The notes beneath the pieces were generated by a model. That model did no database searches and was not told the DNA's origin. It saw only the letters and a program-made list of their open reading frames with translations. 64,000 bases of DNA from SHZI01 sp038214295. Lineage in GTDB: Bacteria > Pseudomonadota > Gammaproteobacteria > Steroidobacterales > GCA-2729495. Both the position numbers and the translations under genes were made by a program. The number at the start of each line of letters is the position of its first letter. Within the stretch, counting starts at the first letter, position 1. Location: NCBI GenBank assembly GCA_038214295.1, contig JBBQSA010000013.1:1-64000 (forward strand). The letters run 5' to 3'. Below, one piece after another: positions 1 through 8,360 of this stretch.

Positions 1-131
1 ATGTCACCGAGACCGGCAAGATCGTGCCGAGCCGGATCACGGGCACCAAGGCCCGTTACCAGCGCCAGCTGGCCACTGCGGTCAAGAGGGCGCGTTTTCT
101 CGCCCTGCTGCCCTACACCGACAAGCACTGA
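1..131 (+). CDS. rpsR: 30S ribosomal protein S18, 3' end (partial)
   Basis: The reading frame is already open at the window edge (codons in phase with base 3) and encodes the last 42 residues of S18, ending at TGA 129-131. The segment TGKIVPSRITGTKARYQRQL and the tail ARFLALLPYTDKH match the conserved C-terminus of S18, which binds 16S rRNA in the 30S platform next to S6. The start and the usual upstream rpsF lie outside the window. The downstream order, membrane protein then rplI, dnaB and alr, is the normal gammaproteobacterial rpsF-rpsR neighbourhood. Confidence 0.93.
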   Translation, partial: VTETGKIVPSRITGTKARYQRQLATAVKRARFLALLPYTDKH

Positions 132-194
132 CACCCTGGACGCGGCCCGGGTTTGCGCGTCCGCAACCCGGTGCCGTATGTCGGGGGCCCTGCT

Positions 195-1106
195 GTGAGT
201 CCCCTGATGCGCTGGCTTGTTGGCAACCGCGGAGCGCGGATCGTGGCGCTGGTGCTCAGCTTCCTGCTGTCCCTCACCAATGTCCTCGGTGCGGCCCTCG
301 TGGTCATGAGCGCCCGACGGTCCGGCTGGCGCAGCGCTGTCGTCGACGTGGTCGTGGCGCTTGCCCTGCTGGGTGCGCTAGTGCAGTTCACCAGCAATGA
401 TGCCGATACGGCCTCTGGCACTCTCCCGGCAGTAACGGCGTTGCTGGGGGCCGGGGCCTTGTGGGTCGGCGCCCTCGCCGGGGGGCTGCTGCTCCGGCGT
501 TTCCAGTCCGTTGACCTTGCCGTGCAGGCACTGGTAATTCTCGCGTTGCTGGGCGTGCTTGCGATGAGTCTGGTTATTCCTGATCCGCGTGCCCACTGGC
601 AGCCGGTTCTCGAGGCGCTGATCCGGGCCGCTGGCCTGCCCCAGGCCGACGGCTTGCCGGCAGGCTGGCTGGGAACCATGGCAGCCCTGATGCACGGCGT
701 GATGGGCGCGAGCCTGCTTGCCACGCTGATCCTCGCGCTGATCCTGGGCCTCTGGTTCGAGCGGGATGCCACGGCGGGCGACTGGCGTTGCCGTTTCCTG
801 GAATTGCGTCTCGGGCGGGTACTCTCCGTGGCCGCGGGTCTTGCCGCCGTCCTGGTGCTCGCGGGTTCCACCGCCCTTGGCGGCGGCACGCTGGTGGTGC
901 TGGCGACGGGCTTTGTCGCCCAGGGGCTGGCGGTGGTGCACTGGACCGCCGACCAGCGGAGTTGGCCCCGGCTATGGCCCCTGGCGCTCTACGGACCCTT
1001 GCTGCTGGGTGCACCGCCGGCCGGGTTCCTGCTGGCGGGGCTGGCGGTCACGGGGCTGGTGGACAATGGCTTTGCCTTGCGACGACCGCGGTCGAATGTG
1101 GTTTAA
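195..1106 (+). CDS. DUF2232-type integral membrane protein between rpsR and rplI
   Basis: This 303-residue protein is almost entirely hydrophobic, with about eight predicted membrane segments separated by short charged loops. Its position between rpsR and rplI is that of the DUF2232 (YybS-like) membrane protein of many gammaproteobacteria; its biochemical role is unknown. I chose GTG at 195 because a GGGGG tract lies about 8 bases upstream and the product then begins with a short basic stretch before the first membrane helix. An in-frame ATG at 207 and an upstream TTG at 153 are alternatives. The family call rests on hydropathy and position, not on a distinctive motif. Confidence 0.7.
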   Translation: MSPLMRWLVGNRGARIVALVLSFLLSLTNVLGAALVVMSARRSGWRSAVVDVVVALALLGALVQFTSNDADTASGTLPAVTALLGAGALWVGALAGGLLLRRFQSVDLAVQALVILALLGVLAMSLVIPDPRAHWQPVLEALIRAAGLPQADGLPAGWLGTMAALMHGVMGASLLATLILALILGLWFERDATAGDWRCRFLELRLGRVLSVAAGLAAVLVLAGSTALGGGTLVVLATGFVAQGLAVVHWTADQRSWPRLWPLALYGPLLLGAPPAGFLLAGLAVTGLVDNGFALRRPRSNVV

Positions 1107-1110
1107 TACG

Positions 1111-1127
1111 CGGCCCGGAAGGGGCCG
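1111..1127 (+). other. Hairpin in the rplI leader
   Basis: CGGCCC (1111-1116) and GGGCCG (1122-1127) form a perfect 6-bp GC stem with a GGAAG loop. It lies just after the stop of the DUF2232 gene and before the tandem repeat ahead of rplI. There is no T tract, so it is not a canonical intrinsic terminator. It could be a processing or attenuation element of the ribosomal-protein transcript. Confidence 0.4.
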
Positions 1128-1137
1128 TGCTGGCCAA

Positions 1138-1175
1138 ATCCGCTACCCGAACCCAGATCCGCTACCCGAACCCAG
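1138..1175 (+). repeat. Perfect 19-bp tandem duplication in the rplI leader
   Basis: The 19-base unit ATCCGCTACCCGAACCCAG occurs twice head to tail (1138-1156 and 1157-1175) with no mismatch. The second copy ends 11 bases before the rplI ATG. The unit is not a multiple of three and lies in untranslated sequence. It contains no obvious Shine-Dalgarno sequence; AGAG follows the second copy. Confidence 0.9.
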
Positions 1176-1186
1176 AGAGCATAACC

Positions 1187-1654
1187 ATGGACGTGATCCT
1201 TCTCGAAAAGGTGGAAAACCTCGGCAAGGTCGGTGACCTCGTCAAGGTCCGCTCCGGCTACGGCCGCAATTTCCTGCTGCCCCGGGGCAAGGCCACACTG
1301 GCGACGCCGTCAAACATCGGCATCTTCGAGGCTCGCCGCGCCGATCTCGAGAAGAAGGAGGCCGATGACCTCCTTACTGCCACGGAGCGTGCCGCCAGTG
1401 CCAGCAAGCTGACACTGCAACTTTCTGCGAAGGCTGGCACCGAAGGCAAACTGTTCGGTTCGCTGGGTACGGCTGACATCGCTGAAGCGTGCACGGCCGC
1501 CGGCGTCACTATCCGCCGGAGCGAAATCCGGTTGCCCTACGGTCCCATTCGCACGCTTGGCGAGCACGAGGTCGAGCTGCACCTGCACACCGACGTGAAT
1601 GCCACGATCCGCATCACCGTGGTGGCCGAGGACGACGGCAGCCAGGCCGGCTAG
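1187..1654 (+). CDS. rplI: 50S ribosomal protein L9
   Basis: This 155-residue protein has the L9 N-terminal domain MDVILLEKVENLGKVGDLV followed by the RSGYGRNFLLPRGKA segment that contacts 23S rRNA. A charged central helix (about residues 45-75) and a C-terminal domain containing the SEIRLPYGPIRTLGEHEVEL stretch follow. L9 binds near the L1 stalk and limits frameshifting. The length agrees with the family (about 148 residues). ATG at 1187 is fixed by the invariant N-terminus. The C-terminal tail EDDGSQAG is slightly extended. dnaB follows after a short gap. Confidence 0.97.
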   Translation: MDVILLEKVENLGKVGDLVKVRSGYGRNFLLPRGKATLATPSNIGIFEARRADLEKKEADDLLTATERAASASKLTLQLSAKAGTEGKLFGSLGTADIAEACTAAGVTIRRSEIRLPYGPIRTLGEHEVELHLHTDVNATIRITVVAEDDGSQAG

Positions 1655-1691
1655 GCCTGCATCAGGATCAGGACCAGGATCGACGCTCCCC

Positions 1692-3074
1692 ATGGCAGCG
1701 CCCGGACCGCGACGCGACTCCGGGTCCATGGCTGACCTTCCCGCGCCGCCCAGTTCCAACCAGGCCGAGCAGGCCCTGCTTGGTGGTCTCATGCTCGATA
1801 ACAGCAGCTGGGACCGCATCGCGGACCTGGTTTCGGCACCGGATTTCTTCCGGCCCGATCACCAGCTGATCTTTGGCGCCATCCAGGGCCTCGCCGAGCG
1901 CAGTCAGCCCTCAGATGCGGTGACCCTGGCGGAATTTCTGTCCTCCCGCGGTGAACTTGCCAACGCCGGTGGTGCCGCCTACCTGGGCGACCTCATCAAC
2001 GACACGCCGAGCGCCGCGAACGTCACCTATTACGCCAAGATCATCCGGGAGCGCGCCCTGCTGCGCCGGCTCATCGAAGTGGGCAACGAGATCGCGTCGT
2101 CCGCCTATCGCCCCGAGGGTCGGCCCATTGCCGAACTGGTCGACGAGGCGGAGCGCCGGGTCTTCGAGATCGCCGAGCGCGGCCAGCGCCGCGGGTCGGG
2201 CTTCATCCGGCTCAGTGACATCCTTAACTCCACGATCGACCGGCTGGACGCCCTGCATCAGTCCCAGGGATCCATCACGGGCCTGGCAACCGGCTTTACC
2301 CGTCTCGACGAGTACACCGCGGGACTGCAGCCCGGCGACCTGATCATCATCGCCGGCCGGCCGTCCATGGGAAAGACCACACTGGCGCTGAACATCGCCG
2401 AAAATGCCGCGCTCGGCGCGCGCAAGTCGGCGGCGGTCTTCAGCATGGAAATGTCGGTGGAGCAGCTGGCCTTCCGCATGGTGTCCTCGCTGGGCCGCGT
2501 GGACCAGGCACACCTGCGCAACGGGCGCTTCGGCGACGATGACTGGCCCAGGATCAACGGCGCGATCCAGCAGATGGCCGAGGCGCCGATCTATATCGAC
2601 GACACGCCGTCCATGACGCCGACCGAGGTCCGGGCCCGCGCCCGCCGTCTCCAGCGCGAGCGGGGCCTCGACCTGATTGTCATTGATTACCTCCAGCTGA
2701 TGCGGGTCGCCGGCACTGCGGAGAACCGCGCCACGGAGATCTCAGAGATTTCCCGCTCGCTGAAGGGTCTTGCCCGCGAGCTGCGCGTGCCCATCATTGC
2801 TTTGTCGCAGCTGAACCGCAGCGTCGAGTCACGCACCGACAAGAAGCCGGTGATGTCGGATCTCCGCGAATCCGGCGCCATCGAGCAGGATGCCGACCTG
2901 ATCCTTTTCATCTATCGGGACGAGGTTTATAACCACGACAGTCCCCGCAAGGGGATCGCGGACATCAACATCGCCAAACAGCGCAATGGTCCTACCGGGG
3001 AATTCCCCCTCACGTTCCTCGGCCGATTCACGAAGTTCGAGAACTACGCGCCCGAGCTTGAGGGCTTTCAGTGA
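1692..3074 (+). CDS. dnaB: Replicative DNA helicase DnaB
   Basis: This is the hexameric 5'-3' helicase that unwinds DNA at the replication fork. The N-terminal primase-interacting domain starts at SNQAEQALLGGLMLDNSSWD. The RecA-like motor domain follows a linker, with Walker A GRPSMGKTT (about residues 220-230), Walker B LIVIDYLQLM, and the downstream LSQLNRSVESR and SDLRESGAIEQDADLI motifs. ATG 1692 gives 460 residues; ATG 1728 (MADLPAPPSS) gives 448, and neither has a strong ribosome-binding site. No intein is present in the P-loop. The stop overlaps the alr start in the sequence GTGA. Confidence 0.97.
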   Translation: MAAPGPRRDSGSMADLPAPPSSNQAEQALLGGLMLDNSSWDRIADLVSAPDFFRPDHQLIFGAIQGLAERSQPSDAVTLAEFLSSRGELANAGGAAYLGDLINDTPSAANVTYYAKIIRERALLRRLIEVGNEIASSAYRPEGRPIAELVDEAERRVFEIAERGQRRGSGFIRLSDILNSTIDRLDALHQSQGSITGLATGFTRLDEYTAGLQPGDLIIIAGRPSMGKTTLALNIAENAALGARKSAAVFSMEMSVEQLAFRMVSSLGRVDQAHLRNGRFGDDDWPRINGAIQQMAEAPIYIDDTPSMTPTEVRARARRLQRERGLDLIVIDYLQLMRVAGTAENRATEISEISRSLKGLARELRVPIIALSQLNRSVESRTDKKPVMSDLRESGAIEQDADLILFIYRDEVYNHDSPRKGIADINIAKQRNGPTGEFPLTFLGRFTKFENYAPELEGFQ

Positions 3075-4198
3075 CGCCAGCGGCGGTCGCGGTCATTCGA
3101 CCTGCCGCACTTCGCAGTAACCTCGACCGGGTGCGTGAGCTGGCGGCTGGTTGTCCCGTGCTGGCCGTGATCAAGGCCAATGCCTATGGCCACGGACTCA
3201 TCGAGTCCGCGCAGATTCTTGAAGCCGCGGACGCGTTTGCGGTGGCCCGCATCGAGGAGGCGCTGCAGCTGCGCGAGGCCGGGATCGACAAGCGCCTCGT
3301 GATCCTGGGTGGATGCCTGACGGCGGAGGAACTGTCGGCGGCAGCCGATCGCCATCTGGATGTGGTCGTGCACTCGACCGGGCAGGTGGACCTGCTGGAA
3401 AGTACCCGCCTTGGGGCACCGGTAGCCTGCTGGCTGAAAGTGGATACAGGCATGGGCCGGCTGGGCGTGGCGCCCGCCGCGGTGCCTGGCCTGCTGAAGC
3501 GCCTCCGGGGCGCGGCCGCGGTTCGCTCCGTGACCCTGATGACCCACCTCGGCTGCGCTGATGATCACACCGATCCAGCAACCCCGGAGCAATTGCAGGT
3601 GTTCAGCAGCGTGCTGGGGGACTGGCATGGCGACGTCAGTATCGCCAACTCGGCTGCGGTGCTGCAGTGGCCGGACACATTGCGAAGCGGGGGCCTGCTT
3701 CACTACACGGGCAGGAACTGGGTCCGCCCCGGCATCATGCTCTTTGGCGCTTCACCGCTGCGCGGCCAGTCGGCAGCCCAGCTTGGCCTCGTGCCAGTCA
3801 TGTCCTTCGAGACCCGCCTCATTTCGGTCAAGCCGGTGAAGAGGGGCCAGCGCGTAGGTTATGGCGGCTACTGGGTTGCCCCCCGGGACACCGTCCTCGG
3901 CGTCGCGGCGGCCGGCTATGCCGATGGGTACCCCTGGCATGTCGGGGCCGGGACGCCGGTAGGCATCCGGAACCGGCTGGCGCCGCTGGTAGGCCGGGTG
4001 TCGATGGACATGCTGACTGTCGATCTCACGGAGATCCCGGAAGCCCTGCCGGGTGACCGGGTCGTACTCTGGGGTGGTGGCCCCACCGTGGAGGAAGTCG
4101 CGGCGGCTGCCCGCACGATCCCGTGGACCCTGATGACCGGGATCAACCGGCGCGTCGCCGTCCGCATCGACGCCGGCGCGGCGCATGCCATGGGCTGA
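3071..4198 (+). CDS. alr: Alanine racemase
   Basis: This PLP enzyme interconverts L- and D-alanine for peptidoglycan synthesis. It has 375 residues, as expected. The PLP lysine is K35 in VIKANAYGHG, and the second catalytic base is Y283 in AAGYADGYPW. KVDTGMGRLG and the C-terminal GRVSMDMLTVDLT stretch are also typical. The GTG start at 3071 overlaps the dnaB stop by four bases, implying translational coupling. dnaB-alr is a conserved gammaproteobacterial pair. W288 replaces the usual Arg after GYADGYP, a minor variation. Confidence 0.96.
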   Translation: MTPAAVAVIRPAALRSNLDRVRELAAGCPVLAVIKANAYGHGLIESAQILEAADAFAVARIEEALQLREAGIDKRLVILGGCLTAEELSAAADRHLDVVVHSTGQVDLLESTRLGAPVACWLKVDTGMGRLGVAPAAVPGLLKRLRGAAAVRSVTLMTHLGCADDHTDPATPEQLQVFSSVLGDWHGDVSIANSAAVLQWPDTLRSGGLLHYTGRNWVRPGIMLFGASPLRGQSAAQLGLVPVMSFETRLISVKPVKRGQRVGYGGYWVAPRDTVLGVAAAGYADGYPWHVGAGTPVGIRNRLAPLVGRVSMDMLTVDLTEIPEALPGDRVVLWGGGPTVEEVAAAARTIPWTLMTGINRRVAVRIDAGAAHAMG

Positions 4199-4224
4199 GT
4201 CCCGAGACCAGGCCTGGAGATCAA

Positions 4225-4947
4225 TCAGGCCAGGAAGAATCCCATCTTGATGCCGATGATCTCGATGACGTCATTGTCCGCAAGCTTACGTGCCTGGGGC
4301 CCGAGCGGGGTGCCATTCAACTTCGGCTGGTTCGAGTCCGAGGTGTTCTCGACCTGCACCAGGTGATAGCCGTCGGCCCGCCGGGTGATCGCCACCACCT
4401 GGGTGCCTGGCCGTCCCAGCGTGGTCAGGGCCTTATTGAGCGCAATTTCGCGGCCTGCGAACGACCCGTTCAGCACCTGCACCTTGGCGACCGTCAGCGG
4501 CTTTGCTGCCGGCTCGGTACCGGAAGGACGGGTGGCTGGCGCCGTCGCGGGTGCGGCGCTGAGGCTCGCGGAGAGGGCAGCTGCCTTGGCCAGAGCCTCG
4601 GCACCACCTGCCTGGCGCTCGATGACCATCGTACTGGCGAACTCGTCTTCCTCGTCGGCGGCCCCGTCCACAAACCGAAGCTGGTGACGGCCCACGGTGA
4701 TGACGTCGCCGTTCTGAAGGGCATGCTTCTTGATCAGGCGCCCGTTGACATAGGTGCCGTTGGTGCTGTTCAGGTCTTCCAGGAAGGAGTCGTTAAGGAT
4801 GTTTATAACCAGCGAGTGGTGCCCGCTGACCGTGGGGTTGTCGATGCGAATGTCGTTGTCCTGGAGGCGGCCTACGGTATACCGCTCCTTCGACATGTTG
4901 AATTCGGCGAGAACCTGGTCGTCGAGGCTCAGAATCAGTCGTGCCAT
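4225..4947 (-). CDS. Protein with two FHA domains
   Basis: This 240-residue cytoplasmic protein has a canonical FHA domain at about residues 5-95. GRLQDND starts at residue 26, SGHHS at 41-45 and NSTNGTYVNG at about 60-69; these are the residues that bind phosphothreonine. An Ala/Pro-rich linker (about 115-150) leads to a second, more degenerate FHA-like domain (about 150-240) that keeps LGRPG and KLNGTPLGP but lacks the SxxH core. It lies 21 bases downstream of the PP2C phosphatase and the Ser/Thr kinase on the same strand, so it is probably the phosphopeptide reader of that module. Its partner is unknown. Confidence 0.88.
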   Translation of the reverse strand: MARLILSLDDQVLAEFNMSKERYTVGRLQDNDIRIDNPTVSGHHSLVINILNDSFLEDLNSTNGTYVNGRLIKKHALQNGDVITVGRHQLRFVDGAADEEDEFASTMVIERQAGGAEALAKAAALSASLSAAPATAPATRPSGTEPAAKPLTVAKVQVLNGSFAGREIALNKALTTLGRPGTQVVAITRRADGYHLVQVENTSDSNQPKLNGTPLGPQARKLADNDVIEIIGIKMGFFLA

Positions 4948-4968
4948 GACGCGAATGCCCGGTGAAAT

Positions 4969-5793
4969 CTATTGAAAGATGCGGCGGAACTGCGTCAAGA
5001 CGCTGGTCCTGGCCGGAAAGGCCTCCACGACTTGCGTGAGGATGACCGATACATTGTCCTTGCCCCCGTGGTCATTGCTGAGCTGGATCAGCTGTTGACC
5101 TGCCATTTCAAGATTAGCACTAAAAGTGCTGATCGTTAAGTGAATATCCTCGTCATCGACCATGTCCGGCAGGCCGTCGGAACAGAGCAGGTAGACATCC
5201 CCCGGCTGGACCTCGACCTCCTGGACCTCCACCTGGACGGTGGCCTCAACGCCAAGAGCCCGGGTGACGTAGTTGCGATTTGTGGACCTGGCGGCCTCCT
5301 CCTGGGTGTAGAAGCCCCGGTCGACGAGTTCCTGGAGGAGGGAGTGGTCCATGGTCAGCTGCTCGAAGCGGTTGCGCCGGTAGCGGTACAGCCGTGAGTC
5401 GCCTACATGGGCGATCGAGACCCGGTTGTCATAGAAGAGGCAGGCAACGATCGTCGTGCCCATGCCCTCGCACTGGGGCTGCATCTGGGCGGTCTGGTGT
5501 ATCACGCGATTCGCGCGGGCAATCGCGTCCCGGAGGATGATTGTCTGGCGCATCAGGCTGGTTTCGGGGTCGGTGGCATTGCGGGCTTCCCGCTCACAGG
5601 CGGGTGGTACCAGCTCGAGGACCGTCCGCACCGCGATGCCGCTCGCCACTTCGCCCGCGTTGTAACCCCCCATGCCGTCGGCCAGTACCAGCAGCCCGGT
5701 GTCGGCGTTGGTGGCCACCGCGTCCTCGTTGTGCTCCCTGACCCTGCCGGTGTCGGAGAGCTGGACGTGATTGAATTTGCTGCGCAGGCTCAT
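4969..5793 (-). CDS. PP2C-family Ser/Thr protein phosphatase
   Basis: This 274-residue soluble phosphatase carries the metal-coordinating PP2C motifs: REHNEDAV (about residues 19-26), LADGMGGYNAGEVAS (37-51), HVGDSRLYRYR (about 136), CSDGLPD (about 208) and NDHGGKDNVSVIL (about 248). It has no membrane segment or regulatory domain. Its ATG overlaps the stop of the upstream kinase gene by four bases (ATGA), so the two are almost certainly coupled and act antagonistically on the same phosphorylated Ser/Thr residues. The substrate cannot be read from the sequence. Confidence 0.93.
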   Translation of the reverse strand: MSLRSKFNHVQLSDTGRVREHNEDAVATNADTGLLVLADGMGGYNAGEVASGIAVRTVLELVPPACEREARNATDPETSLMRQTIILRDAIARANRVIHQTAQMQPQCEGMGTTIVACLFYDNRVSIAHVGDSRLYRYRRNRFEQLTMDHSLLQELVDRGFYTQEEAARSTNRNYVTRALGVEATVQVEVQEVEVQPGDVYLLCSDGLPDMVDDEDIHLTISTFSANLEMAGQQLIQLSNDHGGKDNVSVILTQVVEAFPARTSVLTQFRRIFQ

Positions 5794-8225
5794 AGGATTT
5801 CCGCGGGGAACGTACTACAACACTCCCGCAGGGCCAATGCCATGGCTTTGCCGCTCTCGTAGCGGTCCGCCGGGTTCTTCGCGAGGGCGCGGTCCAGTAT
5901 CGAGTCCACGCAGGCTGGGACGTCATCCCTCAGGTCAGAGACGGGACGATGCCGCTGATTGACGATCTTGTCCATCAGGCGCGGGATTGAATCGGCCTGG
6001 AAGGGCGGGGCGCCCGTCAGCAGGTGGTACATCGTGACCCCGAGTGAATACAGGTCTGTCTGGCCGGACACCTTGCTGGCGGACAGCTGCTCGGGTGACA
6101 TGTAGGACGGGGTGCCCAGAATGATGCCGGTCCGGGTCCGGCTGGCATCGGTCAGGCGCGCAATGCCGAAGTCCGTGAGCTTCATGCGATCGCTGTCGAC
6201 GTCATACATGAGGTTGGCCGGCTTCACGTCCCGGTGGACCACGTTCTGGCTGTGGGCGTAGTGCAGAGCTTCGGCTGCCCTGGCCATCAGCTCGAAGACC
6301 ACCTTGGGCGGGAGCAGCCTGCCGAGCTGGGCGTAATGGCTGAGCGGCTTCCCCTCAAAGTACTCCATGGCCAAGTAGGCCACGTTGTTGTCCTCCCCGG
6401 CATCATGGATTGAAATGATGTACGGGTGGTTCAACCGCCCGGCCGACTCGGCTTCCCGGAGGAAGTGCGACCGGGCCGTGGCGAGATCGCTGTCGGCGAA
6501 TTCTTCCGCGAGCGGCAGCGTCTTGATAGCCACCCGGCGATTGATCGTCGGGTCCCGCCCGAGATAGACCGTGGCCATCGCGCCCCGGCCAATCACTCGT
6601 TCCAGTTCATAGCGGCCAAGGGTGCGCCCGGCCGGGGAGGGCGGCGCCTGCGCGGCACCTGTCTCCGGGGCTGACCGGGCCTTGGGCGTCGCCGCCAGGC
6701 CGCGCGCGCCAGACAGCTTTTCGAGCTTTTGGGCTACATCGCGGTAGCCCGGGTCCCGTGCGGCCAGGTGCCGGAAGACGCGCTCGGCCCTCGCGTAGTC
6801 ACGCCGCTTCCCGTGCTCCATCGCAAGGTCGTAAAGCTGGGCCTTGGTGCGTTCGGTCGTCGGCTGCTGGCGCAGCACGGAGAAGCCGAGGTCAAGTTCC
6901 TCGCCATGGCCGACGGGACTGACCTGGCCGCCGCGTGTCGTCTCCATGGCCGGTTGCTGTGACCTTCGCGAGAACTGGACGAAAAACTGCAGTGCCGCGA
7001 CGCCGGTGAGGCAGAACAGCGCGAGGCCCGCCAGGTGCAGCCACAGGCCGGCGACGGCCACCAGCAGGAACTCGGCCAGGAGCAGCGCGAGCATGCCCCC
7101 CACGGCCGTCATCGCGGCAACCGGCAGGCTCAGGCGCCCGCCGAGCACCGCGACCAGCGCCAGCGCGATGGCCAGGCCGATCTCGACCCAGCTGGCCCAC
7201 CCGGGCCGCGAGATGTGCTCTCCGGAAAGGTAGTTGGCGAGGTCAGTCGCGACCAGTGTCGCCCTGGTACTGGCGGGTCCCAGGGGGGTCCGCACGCTGT
7301 CTGCGGGGCTTGCATCGGGGTGGCCGATTACCACATAGCTGTCCCTGAACCGTCCTCCCGCCCGGCCGCCCAGCACGTCGGCGGCGGGAATGACGGTAAA
7401 GGCGCCACGCCCGGGCGCGGCGCGGTAGAAGCGGGCCAGTGATACGCCCCCGTCCTGCGGGTCGGACTCGTCCAGTCCTGCCGCAGCGAGCGCGATCGGC
7501 AACACGGGTCCCTCGTCAGTGGCCAGTATCGGCGCGGCCCGGCGCATGACGCCATCCCGGTCCGTCATCAGTGCGACGTGGCCGATCGCGGCGGCGGCTT
7601 CGCAGAGCTGGGGTGCTGCGGGAGCCAGGGCGGCCGCGGGGAGCTTGCCAGGAAGCGCCGCGAGGGTGCTGCCCTCCGCCGCTACCCGGTCCGCGCAGGC
7701 CTTCGTCGGAGCCTCGGTTCCCGGGCGCCGTTCGGTCGTAGCCAGGCCAATGACCACGTTTCCTGCGGCCAGCGCAGCGGCGGCTATCCGCTGCAGCTGG
7801 AGGCGGCGAGACTCGGCTTCCGCCAGCTGCTGCTCAAGGACGCCCGGACTGGCGCCGCTCCGGAGTGTGCCTCCCTGCTGTTCCAGGCGTATCAGTGACT
7901 GCAACCGGCTGACTTCGGCCGTCCCCGCCTGGGGTGCCGGTGCCGCCGGCACTATCAGCCTGGCGCCGCCAGCCTTGAGGTCTGTGAGGAGTACGTCCAG
8001 CCTGGGCTGGCTCCACAGGTCGCCGGTGGCGCTGTCGGGAGCCACGATCACGACCGGAGCCGTGACCGCACCCGCCGAGAGGCGCTGGCACAGGTCATAG
8101 AAGCCGCGCTCGATGCCGACCAGCCGGTCGCCGCCCAGCGCAAACAGCAGCGCCAGGAGCACGCACACGGCAGCCTGCGCGGCCTGGCTCGGCAGGCCGC
8201 CTCCCTGTTTCTTGGCTGAGAACAT
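5790..8225 (-). CDS. Membrane Ser/Thr protein kinase with N-terminal CHASE2-type sensor
   Basis: This 811-residue protein begins with a membrane helix (about 14-35), followed by an extracytoplasmic CHASE2-like region (about 36-335, containing DSYVVIGHPDASPADSV). Three more membrane helices (about 345-415) and a short helical TPR-like stretch (460-505) follow. A complete Hanks-type kinase domain occupies 537-811: glycine loop IGRGAMATVYLG, lysine K568, HRDVKPAN at 664-671 and DFG at 685-687. It senses something outside the cytoplasmic membrane and phosphorylates cytoplasmic targets. The kinase-PP2C-FHA order on one strand defines a signalling cassette. No Shine-Dalgarno sequence precedes the ATG; a TAGTAT hexamer lies 6 bases upstream. 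Confidence 0.9.
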   Translation of the reverse strand: MFSAKKQGGGLPSQAAQAAVCVLLALLFALGGDRLVGIERGFYDLCQRLSAGAVTAPVVIVAPDSATGDLWSQPRLDVLLTDLKAGGARLIVPAAPAPQAGTAEVSRLQSLIRLEQQGGTLRSGASPGVLEQQLAEAESRRLQLQRIAAAALAAGNVVIGLATTERRPGTEAPTKACADRVAAEGSTLAALPGKLPAAALAPAAPQLCEAAAAIGHVALMTDRDGVMRRAAPILATDEGPVLPIALAAAGLDESDPQDGGVSLARFYRAAPGRGAFTVIPAADVLGGRAGGRFRDSYVVIGHPDASPADSVRTPLGPASTRATLVATDLANYLSGEHISRPGWASWVEIGLAIALALVAVLGGRLSLPVAAMTAVGGMLALLLAEFLLVAVAGLWLHLAGLALFCLTGVAALQFFVQFSRRSQQPAMETTRGGQVSPVGHGEELDLGFSVLRQQPTTERTKAQLYDLAMEHGKRRDYARAERVFRHLAARDPGYRDVAQKLEKLSGARGLAATPKARSAPETGAAQAPPSPAGRTLGRYELERVIGRGAMATVYLGRDPTINRRVAIKTLPLAEEFADSDLATARSHFLREAESAGRLNHPYIISIHDAGEDNNVAYLAMEYFEGKPLSHYAQLGRLLPPKVVFELMARAAEALHYAHSQNVVHRDVKPANLMYDVDSDRMKLTDFGIARLTDASRTRTGIILGTPSYMSPEQLSASKVSGQTDLYSLGVTMYHLLTGAPPFQADSIPRLMDKIVNQRHRPVSDLRDDVPACVDSILDRALAKNPADRYESGKAMALALRECCSTFPAEIL

Positions 8226-8360
8226 TACAAAATACTATGCGCATCAGCGGCGGGGGATTGAGACCTGAGTATTGGTTTTTAGGCTAATGCCCGCGGTTTC
8301 CGTCTCGAAATCGCGCGGTTGGCGGCCCACAATGCACCCCGGCTCAAATCCGAGGCACCG

